DNA of 9,071 nt from JAJPJG01 sp034667645. GTDB lineage: Bacteria > Verrucomicrobiota > Verrucomicrobiia > Chthoniobacterales > Chthoniobacteraceae. The position numbers and the translations under genes were made by a program. Numbering within the stretch: the stretch's first letter is position 1; each line of letters starts with the position of its first letter. The notes beneath the pieces were generated by a model that was not told the origin of the DNA, did no database searches, and worked only from the letters and a program-made list of their open reading frames with translations. The DNA is taken from contig JAXDQV010000074.1 of assembly GCA_034667645.1 (NCBI GenBank), positions 1 to 9,071 on the forward strand, in the 5' to 3' direction. Below, one piece after another: positions 1 through 9,071 of this stretch.

Positions 1-38
1 GTGCCGAAGCGCTTCGTCAGCCCGTTGCATTCGATCAT
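1..38 (-). CDS. ABC transporter ATP-binding protein, N-terminal fragment
   Basis: Only the first 12 codons lie in the window; the gene continues past the left edge. The visible peptide reads MIECNGLTKRFG, and the LTKRFG segment is the usual opening of ABC nucleotide-binding domains, just before the aromatic A-loop that stacks on ATP. No Walker A, signature or Walker B motif is visible, so the family call rests on this short motif plus position. It follows a membrane fusion protein gene directly, as in ybhG-ybhF type exporters, so it is inferred to power that exporter at the inner membrane. Start choice: the ATG at 38 is preceded by a strong purine-rich ribosome binding site. An in-frame ATG at 50 would add MRET and give a 4-base ATGA overlap with the upstream stop codon, but it has no good binding site of its own. 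Confidence 0.72.
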   Translation of the reverse strand, partial: MIECNGLTKRFG

Positions 39-41
39 CGT

Positions 42-48
42 CTCCCTC
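42..48 (-). promoter_or_regulatory. Ribosome binding site of the ABC ATPase gene
   Basis: On the minus strand this reads GAGGGAG, a strong match to the anti-Shine-Dalgarno sequence, ending 3 bases before the ATG at 38. It overlaps the stop codon of the membrane fusion protein gene (TGA, 49 to 47). Ribosomes finishing that gene would therefore stop on top of this site, which suggests translational coupling. It is the reason for preferring the start at 38 over the one at 50. Confidence 0.6.
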
Positions 49-1003
49 ATCTCTGGGGAGTGGGGACGTTGGAAAATACCACATCCGCCGACATCCCCGC
101 GCGTAACTTGTCATCAGGGTTTGCGAGCCGGATTTTCACGCCGAAAACCTGCTTGATTCGGTCTTCCACCGTCTGCACATTGCGCGGAGTAAACTCCGCG
201 CTGCGGTTGATCTGCTCCACACTGCCGGCAAAATATTGTTCCTTCCACGAGTCCACCCGAACTCGCACCTGCTGGCCGACTTTGATGAAACCAAGCCACG
301 GCTCCGGCACGTAAACGCGAAGCCACAGGTGCTGCGGCAGGATAAGCGTGGCAATTTCCCGGTTGGGGGCGAGAACGTCGCCGATCTTTACGTTGAGCAC
401 TTCGACGACACAGTCGCCGGGTGCCGTAATGCGCATTTCGCGGAGTTGGGCATTCACTTCTGCCAGTTGCGCGCGCGCCTGATCGAGCCGTTCCGGTCGC
501 GTGCCGATACGCAGTTGTTCATACCGTTGCTGCGCCGCCGCCATGTTTTTCTCCAACGCAGTGGCGCTGCTCACCGCCTTCTCCGCTTCGTTCGGCGAAA
601 CTGTTTTCGAGCGGAGCAAATCCTGGGCGCGCTGTGCATCGGCACGCGCAAATTCGAGCTGAGCCTTGACCGATTCCCACTCCTGCCTTGCCGCTTCCAC
701 TTCTTCGGAGCGCGGTCCGTTTTCGAGCTCGGCCAGTTGCGCGGCGATCATGTCGCGGCGCGCCTGCAGTTCCGACCCGTCGAGTTCCACGATCGGATCG
801 CCTTCGTGCAGCGTGTCGCCCTCCTGCACGAAAAGTTTCGACACGCGCCCTCCGTATCGGGAAGCCACATGCGCCTCGTCCACCTCGATCGTGCCCGACA
901 CCGGCTCGGCAGCGGGATGGCGCTGCCGGATCATCCACATGGCTGCGGCAGCGAGGATCAAGATCGCCGCGCCCAGTGCAAAGGGTTTCAAGTTAGCCCG
1001 CAT
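47..1003 (-). CDS. HlyD/YbhG-like membrane fusion protein of an ABC exporter
   Basis: A 318-residue periplasmic adaptor that would link an inner-membrane ABC exporter to an outer-membrane channel. Residues about 7-25 form one hydrophobic segment after a basic N-terminus (MRANLK), so it is anchored in the inner membrane with the bulk in the periplasm. Residues 36-80 are a lipoyl-like half-motif (GGRVSKLFVQEGDTLHEGD, about 51-69). Residues about 80-190 are rich in Ala, Glu, Gln and Arg and should form a long coiled-coil hairpin. The second lipoyl half follows (RITAPGDCVVEVL, from 191), then a beta-barrel domain to about 310. The segment SAEFTPRNVQTVEDR (268-282) resembles E. coli YbhG and related adaptors. 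The ATG at 1003 was chosen because the only upstream alternative, at 1030, is a TTG coding a basic extension. This start overlaps the end of the adenosyltransferase gene by 11 bases; a GAGG lies about 12 bases upstream. The substrate cannot be told from the adaptor. Confidence 0.9.
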   Translation of the reverse strand: MRANLKPFALGAAILILAAAAMWMIRQRHPAAEPVSGTIEVDEAHVASRYGGRVSKLFVQEGDTLHEGDPIVELDGSELQARRDMIAAQLAELENGPRSEEVEAARQEWESVKAQLEFARADAQRAQDLLRSKTVSPNEAEKAVSSATALEKNMAAAQQRYEQLRIGTRPERLDQARAQLAEVNAQLREMRITAPGDCVVEVLNVKIGDVLAPNREIATLILPQHLWLRVYVPEPWLGFIKVGQQVRVRVDSWKEQYFAGSVEQINRSAEFTPRNVQTVEDRIKQVFGVKIRLANPDDKLRAGMSADVVFSNVPTPQR

Positions 1004-1541
1004 CTTTTTTCGACGCCTCGGTCTCCACAAAACGTGCGTAAAGCCAGCACAGGTCGGACAGACGGTTGAGGTAGCGGATCGTCTCCGGATTCACGTGCGC
1101 GGCGGTCGAAAGCTCGATCACGCGCCGCTCGGCGCGGCGGCAGGCGGTGCGTGCGAGATCCAACGCCGCGCTGTCCAGCGTTTCACCCGGCGTCGCCCAG
1201 CCCTCGTAAGTGATGTGATGGTTCCGTTCCAGATCCTCAACGAGTGTAGTCAATCGCTGGACCATCTCGCCGGTGGCAGGTTGATATCCCTTTTCCAAAT
1301 AACGCTCGCGATCCGCGTCGGTGACGGCGAGTTCGCCCATCACGATTACCAGCTCCTTTTGAATTTTGAAAATCGGGCCGGTGATGAATTCGTCGTGGCA
1401 GGTTGCGCGAACCATACCGAGAGCGGCATTCAGTTCGTCAATGCTGCCACACGCCTCGATGCGCGGATCGGTCTTCAAGACACGCCGTCCGAACATCAAG
1501 GCCGTCGTGCCGTCGTCGCCTGTCTTGGTGGCTATCGACAT
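993..1541 (-). CDS. PduO-type cob(I)alamin adenosyltransferase
   Basis: A 182-residue cytosolic enzyme that transfers the 5'-deoxyadenosyl group of ATP to cob(I)alamin, giving adenosylcobalamin, the cofactor of mutases such as methylmalonyl-CoA mutase and of class II ribonucleotide reductase. The family motifs are clear and in order: the N-terminal ATP-binding TKTGDDGTTAL (5-15), GSIDELNAALG (32-42), the arginine-rich helix RRAERRVIEL (135-144) and the C-terminal YLNRLSDLCWLYAR (157-170). Length is normal for the family, which works as a trimer. The usual segment before the arginine helix (typically LPGGS-like) reads GWATPGETLDSAALD here, a variant. The ATG at 1541 fits the family N-terminus exactly; a longer reading from a TTG at 1625 would run through the intergenic stem-loop and adds no family sequence. 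The ribosome binding site is weak. The gene follows rpoC but overlaps the exporter adaptor downstream, so it belongs with the latter. The short family name varies (pduO, cobO, btuR), so no symbol is given. Confidence 0.93.
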   Translation of the reverse strand: MSIATKTGDDGTTALMFGRRVLKTDPRIEACGSIDELNAALGMVRATCHDEFITGPIFKIQKELVIVMGELAVTDADRERYLEKGYQPATGEMVQRLTTLVEDLERNHHITYEGWATPGETLDSAALDLARTACRRAERRVIELSTAAHVNPETIRYLNRLSDLCWLYARFVETEASKKDAG

Positions 1542-1586
1542 TTGATTCGGTTTCTCAAAGGCCGCGCATCGAGACCAAATAGCGAA

Positions 1587-1621
1587 GGGCGCAGCCGAAG
1601 TGATTCCTTCGTGCTGCGCCC
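1587..1621 (-). terminator. Long stem-loop between rpoC and the adenosyltransferase gene
   Basis: GGGCGCAGC at 1587-1595 pairs perfectly with GCTGCGCCC at 1613-1621. Inside it CGAAG (1596-1600) pairs with CTTCG (1607-1611), leaving one bulged base (1612) and a 6-base loop (1601-1606). That is 14 base pairs, 24 bases past the rpoC stop codon. On the minus strand it is followed by TTCGCTATTTGG, which is T-rich but not a clean T run. It is best read as an intrinsic terminator or attenuator ending the rpoBC transcript, though a processing or stabilising hairpin is also possible. Confidence 0.5.
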
Positions 1622-1645
1622 ACAATTTCGCGGTTTCTGCGATTC

Positions 1646-5761
<4,116 letters not shown>

Positions 5762-5765
5762 AATT

Positions 5766-5798
5766 TTAAAGCTGTCGTCGCGCTGGCCGCGACGACAT
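5766..5798 (-). other. Candidate 10-codon leader ORF upstream of rpoC
   Basis: An ATG at 5798 opens a frame encoding MSSRPARRQL, ending in TAA at 5768-5766, only 4 bases (AATT) before the rpoC ATG and in a different frame. An AGG sits 5 bases before its ATG, a modest ribosome binding site, whereas rpoC itself has none. A ribosome ending here could restart at rpoC, coupling the two. So short a frame could be chance, and there is no comparative evidence, so this is a suggestion only. Confidence 0.22.
5773..5797 (-). promoter_or_regulatory. Perfect 10-bp hairpin in the rpoB-rpoC spacer
   Basis: TGTCGTCGCG at 5773-5782 is the exact reverse complement of CGCGACGACA at 5788-5797, separated by a 5-base loop. 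The GC-rich stem ends 11 bases before the rpoC start codon, where a Shine-Dalgarno sequence would normally sit. Downstream sequence on the transcript is GCTTTAAAATT, with no T run, so it is a poor terminator. Possible roles are control of rpoC translation, an RNase III or other processing site between rpoB and rpoC, or mRNA stabilisation. The structure is seen directly; the role is inferred. Confidence 0.55.
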
Positions 5799-5839
5799 GG
5801 GTGCCTGTTTGCTGTTGTTAAACGCTGAGTTAAATTTCG

Positions 5840-8800
5840 TTACATCACGCCGCTCTCGAGAACGGGCGCTTTTCCGCCGACTTTCACGTCGAGGCAGAGG
5901 CTCTTCATTTCCTTGATGAGCACGTTGAATGACTCTGGTGTTCCCGCTTCCAGAGAGTTGTCGCCCTTGACGATCGACTCGTAGATGCGGGTGCGGCCTT
6001 GCACGTCGTCGGATTTCACCGTGAGCAATTCCTGCAAGGTGTAGGCCGCGCCGTATGCCTCGAGCGCCCAGACTTCCATCTCGCCGAAACGCTGGCCGCC
6101 GTATTGCGCCTTGCCGCCGAGCGGCTGCTGCGTGACGAGCGAGTAAGGCCCGACCGCGCGCGCATGGATTTTGTCCGCGACCAAGTGGCCGAGTTTCAAC
6201 ATGTAAATGTAACCAACGACGACCTGCTGATCGAACTGATCGCCAGTGCGTCCGTCATAAACGGTGGCTTTGCCGTCTTCGTTAATCCAAGTGTAACCCT
6301 CGACCTTCTTCGCCTGTTTTAAATACTCACGGATTTGTGACTCCTGGATGCCGTCGAAGACGGGCGTCGCGACCTTGAATCCAAGCGCTTTCGCCGCCAC
6401 ACCGAGGTGCGTTTCGAGCACCTGGCCCACGTTCATGCGGCTCGGCACACCGAGCGGATTGAGGCAAATCTCGACCGGCGTTCCATCAGCAAGATATGGC
6501 ATATCTTCTTCCGGCACGATGCGGGCGACCACACCCTTGTTGCCGTGCCGGCCGGCCATTTTGTCGCCGACGCTGAGCTTGCGCTTGCTGGCGACGAAAA
6601 CTTTGACCTGCTTGATAATGCCGGGATCGACGTCATCGCCGCTCTCAACTTTATCCATCGAGCGCTCATGCTCTAGTTCGAGCTCGGCGAATTTGTGTTC
6701 GAAATGCCCGATGATCTCGCGGATTTTGTTCCGGATCGGCGACGGATCGATATCCACGTGATCGTAAACGCCCGCCAGTTTGCGCAGCAGGGTTTTGGTG
6801 ATCTTGCGATTGGCCGGAATGATGATCTCGCCGGTTTGCGCATTGACCACATCCAGCGGGATTTTCTCGCCCAGCAGGATGTTCGAGAGCGCTTCGGTCA
6901 GTTGCTCGTGCAACTCGTCTTTTTTCTTCTGGTATTCGTCCTGGATCTGTTTCGCCTGCCGCTTCGACTCGGTCGGCGAGAGTTTCTGCCGCGCGATTTC
7001 TTTGCGCGACGAGACTTTCACATCCATCACGATCCCGTAAGTGCCGCTCGGAACGGTCAGCGACGTGTCTTTCACGTCGGCTGCTTTTTCGCCGAAAATC
7101 GCACGCAGCAGCCTCTCTTCCGGAGCGAGTTCGGTCTCGGATTTCGGTGTGATTTTGCCGACGAGGATATCGCCGGGCTTCACTTCCGCGCCGATGCGGA
7201 TGACGCCGTCGATGCCGAGATTGCGCAATGCTTCTTCGCTGACATTCGGAATGTCGCGCGTGATTTCCTCCGGCCCCAGCTTGGTGTCGCGCGCGCCGAT
7301 CTCAAATTCATCGATGTGTATCGACGTGTAGATGTCTTCTTTCACGACCTTCTCCGAGATCATGATCGCGTCCTCGAAGTTGTAGCCATTCCACGGCATG
7401 AACGCGACGAGCACATTGCGCCCGAGGGCGAGTTCGCCATTCTCGGTGTTCGGTCCGTCGGCGATGACGTCGCCTTTGTGGACGGCCTGACCTTTTTTCA
7501 CGATCGGCTTTTGGTTTACGCATGTGCCCGCATTCGAGCGCATGAATTTCCGCAATTCATAAACATAAACGTGCTCCTCGGGATCGTGTTTGATCTTCTT
7601 CCGGCCTTCGGGCATCGCGCCGTCCTTGGTCACGATAATCTGGTCGGCGGTGACGCTCGCCACTTTGCCGCTCGCTTCGGCGACAATGACAGCTTTCGAG
7701 TCGCGGGCGACCTTGCCTTCCATGCCGGTGCCGATCAACGGCGCATCGCTCTTTAGCAGCGGCACACCCTGTCGTTGCATGTTCGATCCCATCAGCGCGC
7801 GATTCGCATCGTCGTGTTCTAGGAATGGGATCAGGCCGGCGGCGACCGAGACGAGCTGCTTTGGAGAGATGTCCATGTAGTGGACTTTGTCCGGCTCGAC
7901 TTCCAAAAAGTCGCCGCGGTAGCGGACGGATATTTTTTCGCTCGTGAATTTCCCGTGGCTGTCCATCGGCGAATTCGCCTGCGCGACGAGAAACGCTTCT
8001 TCGCGGTCTCCGGTCAGGTAGTCGATCTGATCCGTCACGCGGCCTTTCTCGACTTTGCGATACGGAGTTTCGATGAAACCGAAATCGTTAATCCGCGCAT
8101 AGGTGCTCATCGAGCTGATAAGCCCGATGTTCGGACCTTCCGGCGTTTCGATCGGACAAATCCGTCCGTAATGCGATGGGTGCACGTCCCGGACTTCAAA
8201 GCCGGCACGATCACGCGAAAGACCGCCTGGCCCGAGCGCGCTCAAGCGGCGCTTGTGCGTCAACTCCGCAAGCGGGTTGGTCTGATCCATAAACTGCGAC
8301 AGCTGCGAGCGGCCAAAGAAGTCGCGAATCACCGCGCTCAGCGCCTTCGGATTGATCAGCTTCTGCGGCGTCATGCCTTCGATGTTCACGTCGAACAGGG
8401 TCATGCGTTCTTTGACCAGGCGCTCGGTCCGCGCGAGCCCGACGCGGCACTGGTTGGCGAGCAGTTCGCCGACCGTCCGCACCCGGCGCGAGCCGAGGTG
8501 ATCGATGTCATCGAGCGTGCCTTCGCCGCGCAGCAGGCCGATGAGGTATTTCATCGCGGCGATGAAGTCCGCGTTCGTCATGACGCGCTCGCCGAGATCG
8601 ACGTCGAGGGTGAGTTTCTGGTTGAGCTTGTAGCGGCCGACGCGACCGAGATCGTATTTTTTCGGATCAAAAAACAACCGCTTCAGCAGTCCGCGCGCGT
8701 TGGCAACCGTTGGCGGATCGCCAGGACGGAGACGGCGATAAATATCCTTCAGCGCTTCCTCTTCGTCGTGCGCAGGATCTTTTTTCAGCGACTTGATGAC

Positions 8801-9071
8801 CGTGTCATCCTGTTTCGTATCGACGACTTTGACCGTGGTGACACCGAGCGTAAGAATCTGCCGCACGGTCGCCTGGGTCAGCGGCTCAAAAGCGCGAGCA
8901 ACGGTGATTTCGCCATCGCGGACATCGCTGATGAGCACCTTGGTCGCGATCTCCTCTTCCTCCAGTTTGTCGCTGAGTTTGAGGTCTTCGATCGTGTAAA
9001 AAAGCTTGATGATTTCCTCGTCCGTGCCGTGGCCGAGGGCGCGCAAAAACGTGGTGGCGAGAAATTTTCGG
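5840..9071 (-). CDS. rpoB: DNA-directed RNA polymerase subunit beta (RpoB), 5'-partial
   Basis: The 3' portion of rpoB; 1076 or so residues are visible and the N-terminal roughly 200 lie beyond the right edge. The frame stays open to the edge (RKFLATTF before the TTG at 9046, matching the RKLPATIILRAL stretch of E. coli), so the TTG is internal, not a start. Numbering from that codon: the rifampicin region FFGRSQLSQFMDQ begins at 243, followed by THKRRLSALGPGG and RICPIETPEGPNIGLI; RSNAGTCVNQ (503-512); PWNGYNFEDA (551-560); a helical SI2-like insertion with charged coiled-coil sequence (about 683-800); and the nucleotide-contacting GDKMAGRHGNKG (827-838). The C-terminal PESFNVLIKEMKSL (1037-1050) is the family ending, with little after it. 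The gene ends in TAA at 5842-5840. Beta and beta' together form the catalytic cleft; the gene is upstream of rpoC in the usual order. Confidence 0.99.
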   Translation of the reverse strand, partial: RKFLATTFLRALGHGTDEEIIKLFYTIEDLKLSDKLEEEEIATKVLISDVRDGEITVARAFEPLTQATVRQILTLGVTTVKVVDTKQDDTVIKSLKKDPAHDEEEALKDIYRRLRPGDPPTVANARGLLKRLFFDPKKYDLGRVGRYKLNQKLTLDVDLGERVMTNADFIAAMKYLIGLLRGEGTLDDIDHLGSRRVRTVGELLANQCRVGLARTERLVKERMTLFDVNIEGMTPQKLINPKALSAVIRDFFGRSQLSQFMDQTNPLAELTHKRRLSALGPGGLSRDRAGFEVRDVHPSHYGRICPIETPEGPNIGLISSMSTYARINDFGFIETPYRKVEKGRVTDQIDYLTGDREEAFLVAQANSPMDSHGKFTSEKISVRYRGDFLEVEPDKVHYMDISPKQLVSVAAGLIPFLEHDDANRALMGSNMQRQGVPLLKSDAPLIGTGMEGKVARDSKAVIVAEASGKVASVTADQIIVTKDGAMPEGRKKIKHDPEEHVYVYELRKFMRSNAGTCVNQKPIVKKGQAVHKGDVIADGPNTENGELALGRNVLVAFMPWNGYNFEDAIMISEKVVKEDIYTSIHIDEFEIGARDTKLGPEEITRDIPNVSEEALRNLGIDGVIRIGAEVKPGDILVGKITPKSETELAPEERLLRAIFGEKAADVKDTSLTVPSGTYGIVMDVKVSSRKEIARQKLSPTESKRQAKQIQDEYQKKKDELHEQLTEALSNILLGEKIPLDVVNAQTGEIIIPANRKITKTLLRKLAGVYDHVDIDPSPIRNKIREIIGHFEHKFAELELEHERSMDKVESGDDVDPGIIKQVKVFVASKRKLSVGDKMAGRHGNKGVVARIVPEEDMPYLADGTPVEICLNPLGVPSRMNVGQVLETHLGVAAKALGFKVATPVFDGIQESQIREYLKQAKKVEGYTWINEDGKATVYDGRTGDQFDQQVVVGYIYMLKLGHLVADKIHARAVGPYSLVTQQPLGGKAQYGGQRFGEMEVWALEAYGAAYTLQELLTVKSDDVQGRTRIYESIVKGDNSLEAGTPESFNVLIKEMKSLCLDVKVGGKAPVLESGVM

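Noticed and set aside
1004..1030. TTG start for the membrane fusion protein, adding WRPRRRKK
   Set aside because: A TTG is a weaker start than the ATG at 1003, and the extension is not needed for the anchor. It remains possible but is less likely.
1542..1625. N-terminal extension of the adenosyltransferase from a TTG at 1625
   Set aside because: The extension would translate the stem-loop and has no family similarity. The ATG at 1541 gives the canonical N-terminus directly before TKTGDDGTT.
5762..5797. Intrinsic terminator between rpoB and rpoC
   Set aside because: The hairpin is strong but no T run follows, and termination here would cut off the essential rpoC gene.
6695..7756. A 353-codon open frame on the plus strand, antisense to rpoB
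   Set aside because: It is opposite conserved rpoB sequence, and its Arg/Phe/Asp-rich translation shows no domain.
9044..9046. TTG as the start of rpoB
   Set aside because: The frame continues in conserved RpoB sequence to the window edge and the N-terminal domain would be missing, so this is an internal leucine codon.

Overview
This 9071-base window is a stretch of bacterial chromosome in which every supportable gene lies on the minus strand. In transcription order (right to left) it holds: the 3' four-fifths of rpoB (RNA polymerase beta; its start lies beyond the right edge), a 78-base gap, complete rpoC (beta'), a 104-base gap, a PduO-type cob(I)alamin adenosyltransferase, an HlyD/YbhG-like membrane fusion protein, and the first dozen codons of an ABC transporter ATP-binding protein cut by the left edge. 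No tRNA, rRNA, CRISPR, insertion sequence or phage gene is visible.

The organism is a Gram-negative-type bacterium with moderately high GC. Both large subunits carry lineage-specific insertions known from Proteobacteria and the PVC and Bacteroidetes-like phyla: an SI2-like insertion in beta, and an SI3-like insertion inside the beta' trigger loop. The beta' N-terminus, with its four-cysteine zinc finger and long runs shared with planctomycete/verrucomicrobial homologues, makes a Verrucomicrobiota or related PVC lineage my best guess. This rests on remembered family patterns, not on a search.

The right 7.4 kb is core transcription machinery and looks intact: all catalytic motifs, both beta' zinc-binding sites and the rifampicin-pocket residues are present, with no frameshift. 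The left 1.5 kb is a different functional unit. The adenosyltransferase makes adenosylcobalamin. Its stop codon overlaps the start of the membrane fusion protein, which in turn runs into the ABC ATPase, so these three genes look like one translationally linked operon. The usual downstream neighbours of rpoC in many bacteria (rpsL, rpsG, fusA) are absent here.

The two intergenic gaps hold the least ordinary sequence. Just before rpoC there is a perfect 10-bp hairpin nested inside a 10-codon mini-ORF whose stop codon falls 4 bases before the rpoC start, and rpoC has no visible Shine-Dalgarno sequence of its own. Just after rpoC there is a long GC-rich stem-loop that probably separates the rpoBC transcript from the cobalamin/export operon. 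I see no clearly new multi-gene system; these two RNA elements are the points most worth checking.
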